NCBI GenBank assembly: GCA_028554795.2
Contig: JAPYKE020000268.1
Span: 124,001 to 188,000 of the forward strand
DNA length: 64,000 bases
From: Sinohyriopsis cumingii
Lineage: Eukaryota > Mollusca > Bivalvia > Unionida > Unionidae
Direction: 5' to 3'
Shown: positions 46,464 to 55,239 of the stretch, piece by piece
Layout: each line of letters opens with the position of its first letter
Position numbering within the stretch: the first letter of the stretch is position 1
Program-made: the position numbers and the translations under genes
Notes under the pieces: generated by a model
The model's database searches: none
Told to the model about the DNA's origin: nothing
The model's input: the letters and a program-made list of their open reading frames with translations, nothing else

Positions 46464-46901
46464 ATGCCCTTCCACACAACCTCAGCTACCTCTACCACTG
46501 CAGCGACCACTCCTTCAGTCAGTTCTTCTCTGCAAGATCTACAAAATCAACCCTTGTGGGTGTGGTGTGGAGAACGTGTGCCTAAAAGGAAAATCGTCTT
46601 TTTCTGCCAAATCTTTGTGGTGTATTGTGTCATCTGTGCAGCCATTGCCAATTTCAGTTTGCAACAAGGAGACAAACAACTGTGGACCATTTTATTGGGC
46701 AGTTGCATCGGTTACCTTCTTCCCAATCCGTCCCTGAAATACTCCTCGAACGGCAACAACGGTAATCTTGCGTCCAGTGTCAGTCACCACTCCAACAACA
46801 ACAATCCCATTTTGGGAGGAGACACTCCTCTCACTACCAGTTACGCCTCAGACAGCCACAGAACTCTAGAATTATGTACCATAACAACCAATTTTACTTG
46901 A
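46464..46901 (+). CDS. Two-helix membrane protein typical of Polintons
   Basis: An intact frame; ATG 46464 lies 5 bases after the integrase stop. A Thr/Ser-rich N-terminus is followed by PLWVWCGERVPKRKI, a hydrophobic helix (VFFCQIFVVYCVICAAIANF), NFSLQQGDKQLW and a second helix ending in GSCIGYLLPNPSLK, then an Asn/Ser-rich tail. The VPKR, GD.LW and GYLLPNP segments match the membrane protein found beside the penton gene in many Polintons. The end overlaps the penton start by 28 bases. Role unknown; membrane modification or an inner virion membrane is conceivable. This is the only core gene without a visible lesion. Confidence 0.75.
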   Translation: MPFHTTSATSTTAATTPSVSSSLQDLQNQPLWVWCGERVPKRKIVFFCQIFVVYCVICAAIANFSLQQGDKQLWTILLGSCIGYLLPNPSLKYSSNGNNGNLASSVSHHSNNNNPILGGDTPLTTSYASDSHRTLELCTITTNFT

Positions 46902-47771
46902 CGTTACCCAGTGACAGTTCCATAGAGGTGTTTCTCCATAACACGTTGTGTTGTTGCACGGCCGAATTATCTCAGGCTTTCCAATTAGATCACGAAGCCC
47001 ATTGGGAAGTGGCTTTGGTGCAAATGATTTACCCTACACAAATCAAAACATCACTGAAAAGCAAAACAATTTCCAGGTAGAAATCCTGAACGCTCAATTG
47101 CAAGACGAAATAAATAAAATTGGGTTTTCAGGGGACACCAAGAAAGCAAACAATCCATTGTTTAGCATCTACACGTTGAAAAGTCCTTCAGGTTATTATT
47201 TTAGTGGTGAACGTTTGGAGGACACTATTGCGGACAGGCTCGACTTGGTATTTGGCCAAAAGAAGTGTTAAGATTGAGTATCATAAAGTGGATCGTCGCC
47301 TCATGATCAAATTTCAGGATACCGAAACATTGTCCCTCAGGTTTAATGGTAGTTTATTTGAAATTTTGGGTGTACATCCACAGATGGTAGCACACAATTT
47401 TAGCCACAAGATCAACAGTAATATAGATTTTTATAGGGCTTTTGGATCCCCGGTAGAACTGAACGAAGGACTTAATTTGATCTTTTTGCACTCCGATGAG
47501 GTGGAGTACAACGTGGTGGGACACAACTCCGTGCCGTTACTGCGCGTCATTCCTTTCAATGTGGATAGTATCACGACCAATGACCAGAAAGGTGGAAACA
47601 CCTATCACATTCACCGCGAATTTATTCATCATCACCATTTGACCGTCAGTAAGTCGTATTTCGACACTGTCAACATTAATATAAAAGGAGATCTGGGACA
47701 GAATATTCCATTCTCCAAAGGTAAAAGCACGGTGAAACTCCATTTTCGAAAACGATTATATAACGAATTGC
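46874..47771 (+). pseudogene. Penton-like minor capsid protein (element B)
   Basis: From ATG 46874: NQFYLTLPSDSSIEVFLHNT, HWEVALVQMIYPTQI; a frameshift near 47040; NNFQVEILNAQLQDEINKIG, IYTLKSPSGYYFS; another shift near 47265; then a long clean frame with LRFNGSLFEILGVHPQMV, LIFLHSDEVEYNVVGHNSVP, REFIHHHHLTVSKSYFDTVN and STVKLHFRKR. The FY.TLPS start, the WEV.L.....YP element and the C-terminal LHFR are hallmarks of Polinton/adintovirus penton proteins (single jelly roll at capsid vertices). Two frameshifts, no nonsense change in the long third segment. Confidence 0.85.
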
Positions 47772-48198
47772 ATGTCATGTATCCAGCGAGGACATGGTTT
47801 AGGAGATATGTTGAAATCAGCATTTCGTTCGGTGGCTCCGGTGTTGAAACTGATGGTGACACAAGGATTTGCACGCCTTGAAATATGCCTCATTGACGCA
47901 CGGCAAAGAATTTCTCAAAAATGGCATCATCGACAAACAAAAACACAAAAGATGCTTTCTTGAGAGCGCGCAAAAATGTTTTGCTTCAAACAGGCAAAGA
48001 CATTTTGGGCGACGAGAAACGCCTATAAATGCCTTGAACGCTACCGAGTCAGCCATTTCCGCTTCCCTGAAGCCACAGCAAGGACAAGGCAGAAAGAGAC
48101 GACGAAGAAAATACCCTTTCACAAGACTTCATACTCCTAAAGCTAGAAAATCTTATAAAAGAAGAACTGCTCGAAACCTAGACGTTTTTGATCATTAA
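47772..48198 (+). pseudogene. pVI/pX-like core protein (element B)
   Basis: Begins MSCIQRGHGLGDMLKSAFRS then VAPVLK, the glycine-rich amphipathic start typical of adenovirus pVI/pX-like Polinton proteins. A one-base shift near 47870 leads into KYASLTHGKEFLKNG; the rest is open to 48198 with a strongly basic tail (GQGRKRRRRKYPF, KARKSYKRR) ending NLDVFDH. It is thought to condense DNA and help membrane passage in relatives. A short homologous remnant lies in element A. Confidence 0.7.
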
Positions 48199-48214
48199 AT
48201 CAAACAAACAAGAA

Positions 48215-49136
48215 ATGATGCACCGAGAGTCTTAGCCTGTTCCAAGTCAGAACTGGTTCTGTTTGCTATGCCGCCTACCATGATGACAATGCAAGAATCC
48301 CAATGGGTCGAATTTCATCCCATCGCCTTTTTGACCGCCGCAGCTCCCAACGAGTTTGAAATCAAAGGACAGCCCGAAGATTACATTTATCTGAACAGTA
48401 GTTACTTGTATTTGAAAGTCAAAGTGAACGATTCGGATGGTAGCGATCTAGATGTCGATGAGGCAGTAGCTCCTGTCAACGATTTCATGCATTCCTTGTC
48501 CAGCGAAGTGGGCTTGTACTTGAATAACAAACTGGTCAGCAGCAGCATGGATGCAATCATTACCTGTGAAGAAAAACAACACAAAAATGGATGCCTGGGT
48601 ACTTTATTACCCTTTGAATCACAGTTTGTAAACTGCTTCTTGGAATCCTGTCATGTGTGCTAAAGATGAACAACCTCAGCGCAAACCTCAAGACCATCAA
48701 GCTTATGTCATCAACACGGACGGCAGTCGTCTCCCTGGAACCGTCTACGTTCCCCGTGATGGTTGTGTGGAGTATTTTAATTGTATTGATTGCCCCCTTT
48801 GGAAGACGATATCATTGACTTTATGAGAAGAAATGCTCAGACAACAGGATTCGATAACGTAAAATTACAAGGCACAGATTCCATGGTGTGTGAATAATAT
48901 TGTGTGTATTTTCTACACTAACACAGTCTTTGATATTCTTTAGATCATTTAGTGATATTTTGATCGTCATTCTTCGAGAAACGATGAGAAAGTAGATCAA
49001 TAGTTTTGTGACCATTATGGCTATCTTTTGTCATTAACTAGAAAACGTAGTGTACATCAATGGCCCAATGACTTCCAACAGTGGAGGTCTAGGTTCACTT
49101 CACAACGTTTCATCCTTGTCCAAAATAGATGGTGAT
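48215..49136 (+). pseudogene. Major capsid protein, shortened (element B)
   Basis: ATG 48215 (MMHRES) meets a TAG; the frame is restored by a one-base loss and runs as LFAMPPTMMTMQESQWVEFH, PNEFEIKGQPEDYIYLNSSY, LYLKVKVND, VAPVNDFMHSLSSEVGLYLN and NKLVSS. This is the N-terminal jelly roll of the double jelly-roll capsid protein (F54H12.2-like in animal genomes). After 48663 further pieces follow in other frames (KPQDHQAYVINTDGSRLPGT; a C-terminal GGLGSLHNVSSL near 49090). Total length is about 300 codons against 500-650 usually, so the middle has been deleted. Element A has lost even more of the same part. Confidence 0.85.
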
Positions 49137-49207
49137 TAGAAAAAAAGTTTGTTATTGATTGAATTGTTAATTAAAATATTCGTTACTTGTTGGTTGTGAG
49201 TTATTGG

Positions 49208-49213
49208 AATAAA
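49208..49213 (+). terminator. Poly(A) signal after the capsid gene (element B)
   Basis: AATAAA in GGAATAAAAATGTGTTTTGA, 70 bases after the capsid stop, matching the signal at 26185 in element A. It contrasts with the histone-like 3' ends of the arm genes. Confidence 0.6.
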
Positions 49214-49339
49214 AATGTGTTTTGAAGAAAAAATGCTTCTGTCGTTTGAGTGCATTTATATAATGAACCATACTCTTTAACTTTTCTATCTCTCATATCA
49301 GCATATTTTAGCGTTCCGATTCTACACAGTGTAGTGATG

Positions 49340-49410
49340 TTTTCGATCGCTTCCGCGCTTGAACAATATAAAGCGGGGTATTCTCCAGTCTGACCATCCA
49401 TTGTTAACTC
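49340..49410 (+). promoter_or_regulatory. Promoter of arm gene i (right arm)
   Basis: GTTTTCGATCGCTTCCGCGC, then GAACAATATAAAGCGGGGTA (TATAAA 49367-49372), CCAGTCTGACCATCCATTGT. It keeps the layout of the shared arm-gene block but is its most diverged member. Confidence 0.65.
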
Positions 49411-49421
49411 ATCCTCCCGTG

Positions 49422-49787
49422 ATGATGTGCTCAAGATTAGCCAAGCTGAACGAAGCTTACGTGAATTTGCATCGTGTCAGGCAAAGTCTGATACCGATGC
49501 CTGAAGAGATAGAGATTGTCAAAATGTTGAAAGTAACTGAAGACCTGATAGAAGATCTCTTCAGAGAGGAAATCAACAAGGAGAAAGAAGAATGGACGGA
49601 GAAGTACAGACTTCAGAAACAGCAGAGAGAGAGAGCAGACAGAGCAGCAGCAGCAGCAGCAGCAGTAGGAACCAGACAAAGCTTTTGTCGACTGCCGTGT
49701 CGACACCAAATAGTTCTCCTTCTCTTTCCGAAGAAGCAGACACTATTCTGTGGGAAAGCCTGCCGCCAGACGAGGACTCAATTTTAG
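49422..49787 (+). CDS. Arm gene i, right arm copy (element B)
   Basis: An intact frame. ATG 49422 is preferred because the TATA box lies inside any longer frame. The product (about 121 residues) has RLAKLNEAYVNLHRVRQSLI, MLKVTEDLIEDLFREEINKE, WTEKYRLQKQ, an Ala run from a CAG/GCA repeat and a Cys-containing C-terminus (FCRLPCRHQ, FPKKQTLFCGKAC). Its mirror-image paralogue is at 35494-35787. A related motif (VTRHL...VAMNLVKDMVEEEV) appears in arm gene iii at about 51500, so i and iii may share ancestry. A predicted coiled coil; no known family. Confidence 0.65.
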   Translation: MMCSRLAKLNEAYVNLHRVRQSLIPMPEEIEIVKMLKVTEDLIEDLFREEINKEKEEWTEKYRLQKQQRERADRAAAAAAAVGTRQSFCRLPCRHQIVLLLFPKKQTLFCGKACRQTRTQF

Positions 49788-49827
49788 ATCATAAATGATT
49801 GCCATAGCTCTGCGTCCACACAAAAGC

Positions 49828-49867
49828 AGCCCTTTTCAGGGCTACCCAATACTCTAGAAAAGAAATG
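49828..49867 (+). terminator. Histone-type 3' stem-loop and downstream element after arm gene i
   Basis: AGCCCTTTTCAGGGCT (49828-49843): a perfect 6-bp stem, TTTC loop and a conserved G at stem position 2, flanked by ACAAAAGC and ACCCA. It matches the metazoan histone consensus GGCYCTTTTCAGRGCC apart from the outermost base pair. CTCTAGAAAAGAAATG (49852-49867) follows 9-12 bases later, like the purine-rich histone downstream element bound by U7 snRNA. It starts 40 bases after the stop codon. Confidence 0.8.
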
Positions 49868-49919
49868 CTAATTCAATTGTCAATGATATGTTAGTCAGTT
49901 AGAAAGAAAAACAAAACAG

Positions 49920-49939
49920 AAGTGCGTCTATAAGCACTT
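49920..49939. promoter_or_regulatory. Covarying palindrome, right arm, copy 1
   Basis: AAGTGCGTCTATAAGCACTT: arms AAGTGC and GCACTT. The left arm has AAGTGT and ACACTT at the same place. Confidence 0.7.
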
Positions 49940-49959
49940 AATTTCTTTATCTTTGTTAG

Positions 49960-49979
49960 AAGTGCCAGTATAAGCACTT
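49960..49979. promoter_or_regulatory. Covarying palindrome, right arm, copy 2
   Basis: AAGTGCCAGTATAAGCACTT, 40 bases after copy 1 and followed by CGTTTCCG. Confidence 0.7.
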
Positions 49980-50107
49980 CGTTTCCGTAGCTTATCAAAC
50001 TTTTTAATTAGTTATTGTCAGTACAAAGGTGAGTGCGTTTTTCTTTTACGTCCGCGCAATCCATGTTTCCTTTGGGGCAATGATATGGTCTTGTACGTTT
50101 TGGTGTC

Positions 50108-50185
50108 AGGGGATGTTTTCCTTCACGTCCGTGTCTGACATTTATAAAGGGAACGCTCGTCAGTCTGGCTACACATTGTCAATGA
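50108..50185 (+). promoter_or_regulatory. Promoter of arm gene ii (right arm)
   Basis: AGGGGATGTTTTCCTTCACG, TCCGTGTCTGACATTTATAA (TATAAA 50143-50148), AGGGAACGCTCGTCAGTCTG, GCTACACATTGTC. This is the clearest member of the block shared by five other sites. Confidence 0.8.
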
Positions 50186-50197
50186 GACAACAAGAAG

Positions 50198-50632
50198 ATG
50201 AGCAGAATTAGCTAATTGATTGAACTCCAGATGCATCTGGAATATACCAGGCGGCTCCTAGATGAGCTGGCAATGGAGGAAATCGAAGAGAAAGCCATGA
50301 TAGAGAAGGAAGAGAAGAGGAAAAAGAAGAAAGAGACAGAAGGAAAAATCCTACCTCTCATCATGCTGAGGCAAAGGTGTGAGGTAAAGCCTATTGCGAA
50401 GACGCTTCCACAGGTAGCACCAGCACAAGCACGACAGCAACAGCCACAACAACCACAACCACAACCTGACCAACGAAGAGAACAACAGCATCCACGGCTC
50501 TGGAACAGACAGAGTGAAGTCTTCAGGGTCCCACAAACAGAAGCTTGGGATTCCTCTGCGATCCCAGCTACACATACCAATTGGGATAACGATTGGGGAG
50601 TGGTCGTTGTGTCTGCGGCGTTAGATCTGTGA
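50198..50632 (+). pseudogene. Arm gene ii, right arm copy, with an early stop
   Basis: ATG 50198 is followed after five codons by TAA (50213-50215); from there the frame is open to 50632. It reads IELQMHLEYTRRLLDELAME, a Glu/Lys-rich helical run, ILPLIMLRQRCEVKP, a Gln/Pro-rich segment (ARQQQPQQPQPQPDQ) and a C-terminus with TNWDNDWGVVVV. The left paralogue is at 34728-35103 and a remnant lies in element A at 26419. The product is probably largely disordered. A single early nonsense change may be the only lesion. Confidence 0.6.
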
Positions 50633-50674
50633 GATGTCATCATTAGCCAGGTGCATCTGAATTTTAAAAAACTC

Positions 50675-50714
50675 AGCCCTTTTCTGGGCTAATCAAAACT
50701 CTAGAAAAGAGACA
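50675..50714 (+). terminator. Histone-type 3' stem-loop and downstream element after arm gene ii
   Basis: AGCCCTTTTCTGGGCT (50675-50690): five pairs plus a T-T mismatch at the closing position, TTTC loop, preceded by TAAAAAACTC. CTCTAGAAAAGAGAC (50700-50714) follows as the purine-rich element. It starts 43 bases after the stop codon. Confidence 0.7.
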
Positions 50715-50734
50715 CTATTCAAATTGCCAATTTG

Positions 50735-50790
50735 TGTGAATGTGGAGTAGTGTGAATATAAAAACTCACTCCTTTACTGATGTGATTGTG
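50735..50790 (+). promoter_or_regulatory. Conserved block between arm genes ii and iii (right arm)
   Basis: GTGAATGTGGAGTAGTGTGA, then ATATAAAAACTCACTCCTTT and ACTGATGTGATTGTG. Twenty bases are identical to the left arm (34225-34300, minus). Confidence 0.65.
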
Positions 50791-51285
50791 TTTGTGAGTG
50801 TGTGTGTGTCTGTGTGTGTGTGTTTGTATGAGCTCATGTAGGTTTGTGTGGATAGTACATTATTGGGATTTGTAAGCGCTCACGTAATTTTGTGTGGATA
50901 GTAGAGTGTGTGGTGTTTTGTACATTTCCTTCTGTGTGGATGGCATAATTGGTTTTTTTTATCCTCGTGTGTGGAAAGTATATTTTTGTTTTGTTTCTTC
51001 GCGTGTGTGGGTATTATATTTGTGGTTATGTTTTGGGCTTCTTCCCGGTTGTGCATAGTAAATTTGAAGTTAGTTTTGGCAGCTTTTCGTGTGTGGATAG
51101 TATATTTTGGGCTTGTTTTTGCTTCTTCGCGTGTGTGGATAGTATATTTGTGATTAGTTTTGCTCATTCCCGTGTGTGGATATTATAATTGTGGTTAGTT
51201 ATTGCTTTTTTGCATCTGTGGATAGCAATATTTGTTTGATTATATCCTTTTCGTGTGTGGATAGTAGATAATATGTAAAGTGAGT
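50790..51285. repeat. TG-rich minisatellite of the right arm (element B)
   Basis: Units of about 60 bp with CGTGTGTGGATAGTATATTT and TTTTGCTTCTTCGC, after a short GT run. It is the counterpart of 27040-27860 in element A. Confidence 0.85.
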
Positions 51286-51287
51286 GT

Positions 51288-51360
51288 AGGGGATGTTTTC
51301 TTTCATGTCCGTATGACAAATATAAAGTCAAAGCGTTCGTCGTTCGTGCCATTCTACGGA
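51288..51360 (+). promoter_or_regulatory. Promoter of arm gene iii (right arm)
   Basis: GGGGATGTTTTCTTTCATGT, CCGTATGACAAATATAAAGT (TATAAA 51321-51326), AAGCGTTCGTCGTTCGTGCC. Same block as before gene ii. Confidence 0.75.
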
Positions 51361-51367
51361 ATAACCA

Positions 51368-51978
51368 ATGAAGAAGATGGCAACAGCCTCAGCTTTATTT
51401 AATAACTTGACGGAGTGATGGTATTGGATAGTTGATGGCTTCTATGTAGTGTAAAGGCTTGAGAAAGGAATGTAGGTATTCAGTTATCAAAGAGTTTGTC
51501 ACAAGACACCTAACAAGTCTCAATGTAGCCATGAATCTTGTGAAAGATATGGTAGAGGAAGAAGTGAAGAGATTAAGAGGCTTCATTCACCTTTAGTATG
51601 TGAGAGTGGGAACATATATATTGTCATGAAAGTCAAGGGTTAATTACAAGATATATTGTAATGGACAGAGTGGTCTTTTGTAAAATGCGGAATGGACCAG
51701 CTCAAGAAAGCAGAACTAATGAAAAAGGTAATGGAAAAAAGTAAAGAAAATTAAAGATAGCTGGGAAAAAGAGAGAGAAAGGAAAAGGAAAATATAAAGA
51801 AGAAGGAGGAGCTTGACAGACTGAACAAGAATTGGATGAAGGTCTAGGAAAAATTTAGAGCTATTGGCTATCCTGACTGGATGCCAGAGGATGAAGAGAA
51901 GAAGAAGAAAGGAATATTTGGGAAAGTCAGGATCTGGTGGAAGAAGTGAAGAAAAAGATAGAAGAAGAAGCAGAAGGA
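51368..51978 (+). pseudogene. Arm gene iii, right arm copy
   Basis: ATG 51368 opens MKKMATASALFNNLTE and meets TGA. Later pieces in other frames are CRYSVIKEFVTRHLTSLNVA and MNLVKDMVEEEVKRLRGF (about 51470-51590), then a Lys/Glu-rich coiled-coil-like part and GYPDWMPEDEEKKKKGIFG (about 51865) close to the end. The left copy at 33350-34000 matches the last part. The middle resembles arm gene i, suggesting a small gene family. Function unknown. Confidence 0.55.
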
Positions 51979-51984
51979 CCCAAA

Positions 51985-52024
51985 GGCCCTTTTCAGGGTT
52001 ACTCATATACCTCGAAAAGAAATG
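51985..52024 (+). terminator. Histone-type 3' stem-loop and downstream element after arm gene iii
   Basis: CCCAAAGGCCCTTTTCAGGG then TTACTCA: the stem-loop GGCCCTTTTCAGGGTT (51985-52000) equals the histone consensus with its flanks (AAAGGCYCTTTTCAGRGCC) except that the last two bases are TT, giving G-T pairs at the base of the stem. CTCGAAAAGAAATG (52011-52024) follows as the purine-rich element. Confidence 0.75.
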
Positions 52025-52204
52025 CTTTCTAGCCTGACAATTTTTGTTTTAGTCATTTGTATAAGTGTTTGTTGTATGTTGTTTATTGCATGTGTTATAT
52101 AAATCTAAGTCCCACTCTTTCTTCCCGATTCAGGTCAGTCCGGTGCACATCTGTTCCTACTCTTGTTGCAACATTTGTACCAATCTACCAGACCCTGACG
52201 TCAG

Positions 52205-52345
52205 ACGCTATACAAACTCCACTTTCCCTTGTCCGTAAACAGGCCCGATATTCTCCATGTCAAAATCCCCTTGTCCATAATCGTGCCCGATGGGGGATCC
52301 GTAATGTATTTTCCCATTGTCCGTAAAGTGCCCCACTTAACTACT
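52205..52345. repeat. Subterminal iterons and right end of element B
   Basis: Repeated 40-45 bp motifs: CCCTTGTCCGTAAACAGGCC, CGATATTCTCCATGTCAAAA, TCCCCTTGTCCATAATCGTG, TTTTCCCATTGTCCGTAAAG, ending CCCCACTTAACTACT at 52345. The last bases match the right end of element A. The sequence that follows (AACGTAG...) belongs to the duplicated block, which places the element end to within a few bases. Confidence 0.7.
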
Positions 52346-54559
52346 AACGTAGATTATAGTATTGTCTAACGAATGCAGTAATAAAACAGATAATATACTG
52401 CATGCCATAATTAGCTTGCATTTCCTGATAGTAATAGGGGCACTTTGAAGGAAAAACATATGAATTTAACACACTGCGAACGACTCGAGTTTCCACTATT
52501 GTACCCTGATTATATTTTGCTCTTTAAAAGCTTGCCTTTAGGAAGATAAACCTATTTTTTGTTTTGTCATCTTTATAAAATTTCATGTTAAATTGAATGG
52601 ATTTGTTTATATATGCAAGTTTCCAACAATTACATTTTTAAACCAAACAACAATAGCAGCTAAGCATCATTGTATAACTGAAAAGATATCATAAAACGTA
52701 TGACTAAAAAACAATTATTTGTCCCAGAATATACAATGCACAACAGTTACTTTAGAACACAAATGATCCTATCCCAGCATATATGGTAAATACATTACAC
52801 ACATATCTGCATTCTCACACACAACATTCTTCGATGTTTTACTTCTATGTGCACCTGGTTTATTTTCATTTTTGGAAACAGTGTGAGCACCAAACTTAAT
52901 CGACAAAGTTAAATGTATATGAACATGTAATTTTTCAATAATCGAATAAGATAAATGAATTCACAATATCAGATTGCTTTCATAAAGGTGAACATTCATA
53001 GTATGTCCTCAGTCATTAGCAGTTCAACTTGAGCAGAAACCTATATTGTATTACCTCGTCATTTCAGTTTGTCTCTTTCCTGGTCAAAATGTCATGTTAC
53101 GGCTGTGAAATTCACGCTTCTGATCCATTTTCAACCAGACATGAAATATGTGTTGATAACATAAAAACGCATCTACAAATTTGATAATGAACAAGATGTT
53201 TGCATGTTAATGAGTTACTTTTGCATATGGTTGAATAACGATATCTCGTTGGAGGCCATACTTCCAAAACAAATTATGTTTTTACTTGGTATATATGAAG
53301 ATATTATTGAACTCATAGACGAGTTAAAAAATTAACACCATGAATACATTCCATTGACGTACTCTTGCATTTTATTGGCCAAAATTAGTACCACTCTGTG
53401 GGCCATATTTCTGATCCAATTTGAATCAAACATTAAGTATATACATGTACCTCTGTAATCGAAGTTGAGTTCGTAATGAGTAAGATCTATGCATATCACT
53501 GGGGTAATCTTGTATGTGATTGGCTGAAACTGTTACGACTTAGGAGGTCAAATATATTTGGAATATAAACTTATCATAATCAAGGTTTGTGGCAATTTAG
53601 ACAATTAACAATATACATGTATATTATTGGTTTGATCTAGCATCTTATTAGCAGAACTTGTTGCCACTCTGCGAGCCGTATTTTTGATATAATTTTGATG
53701 AAACGTGGCAAAACGGTTCTACTTTTACTCTTCTTTTATATACTATGTTTCGGCAAATATACATGATTTAGCTTATTATTTATTGTAATTTATTTTGTGT
53801 TTCTGATGGGATATTTGGCTGTAAAACGTTTTAATTATGACAGGTGCTGATCTATATTGCTAAATACACTGTACTTGGTTACAGTCAGTGTAGAAACCAT
53901 AATTGGAACATGCTTGTTATTGTTATACTATAAATACGGTGTAATATGTCTATGAACTGTACTTGAAACATATACGTTGCTGTTCGATTGTATATATAGT
54001 TAATAGTACATATGTTTGTGTTGTGGTCGAAATATTATGCTGATTAAAGAAATGTTTTTAATTTTATTGTACGTTCGTTTATAGCTATGTCGAAGAATAA
54101 CGTGTTATGACATTTACATACTGCTCACATTAAATAGCCAATGTCTTTCTTCCTTTTCCATCCTCATTTTGTCAACAATTTACACAATGCCCTACACAGT
54201 TCAATTAAAGTTTATCGTATCTTTTTTCCTGTGTCTCTTCGCTTCTTTACCAGCACTTTCGCTGCTCAAGTCTGTGTTTAATGTACCGAATCAAAATGTT
54301 GTTTAAACACTTGATTACGACTAATCAATACTTTGAAATTGATGTCGTTTGAACTCTTTCATCCACCATGTATTCACGAATACGGTATTTACTTTTTTTG
54401 TTGTAAAGGAGACGAACTTAATAGGCAGTTGGCTTTTGTTTAAATCTTGTAGTTTCTTTATCTTACACTCATTAATCTCCAAAACGAGATTTACGAAACA
54501 AAAATATGTCAAAGATAAAAGCCTCGTTCAACAAAATGTGTGTGTATTTTTGTGTGCGT

Positions 54560-54850
54560 GTGATTAGGATCTTTAACATAATTGTAATTTTTTTCAGTCA
54601 TATTGCTACCATGTCAGCAGTGTGGCAGTTTATAATGATGTCCAGTACCGAGGCATCATGTTGCACACATGTAGCATCATGTCCCACCCAGCCACATTAT
54701 CATGACACCGGGTCAACCTGTCCTAGCATTAATCTCTTAATGCTGAGCGCCAAGAGAGGCAGCTGCTAGCACCATTTGTATAAGTCTTTGGTTCGAACTC
54801 GCTACCCGTATCCGACGAGGGACGCTCTCACCACTTAGGTCACTGGAGCA
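54560..54850 (-). repeat. SINE, orthologous to the one at 11960-12260
   Basis: The same insertion in the second copy of the block, nearly identical over the tRNA-like head (GTTCGAACTCGCTACCCGTA on the plus strand). It shows the SINE predates the duplication. Confidence 0.75.
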
Positions 54851-55239
54851 GTTTTAGGGAAATGAAACAACTTACATTATAAAACCAATTACTAATATCG
54901 TTTTACACACCTTTTATTGAAATATTTTCACAAATGGCCTCAGGGTAATTAGCTCCCGCTTCATTTGATTTAATTATAAAACAGATTTGATGTGTTAAAT
55001 CCAAGATAACCAAATGAGATGCTGTTACGTTCTAAACATACAAAGAAAATGATCAAAACAATTTACAGTGGATACAGTCTTATAGTTGGATAAATGGCTG
55101 GTGTATGTATTTCCGTTTTGTATATATGTTGTACATATAAAGCATCAACGGAACCATGCAGGATAAGCAAAACATTTATAAAACAAGAAGATGTTTTGAC
55201 AATACGTACGAATAAGAGACTTTGCGAAAGAATACAGTT

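Noticed and set aside
49800..52030. The histone-like hairpins as leftovers of captured host histone genes
   Set aside because: The upstream frames show no histone fold or histone tail residues, and each hairpin is tied to a different arm gene.
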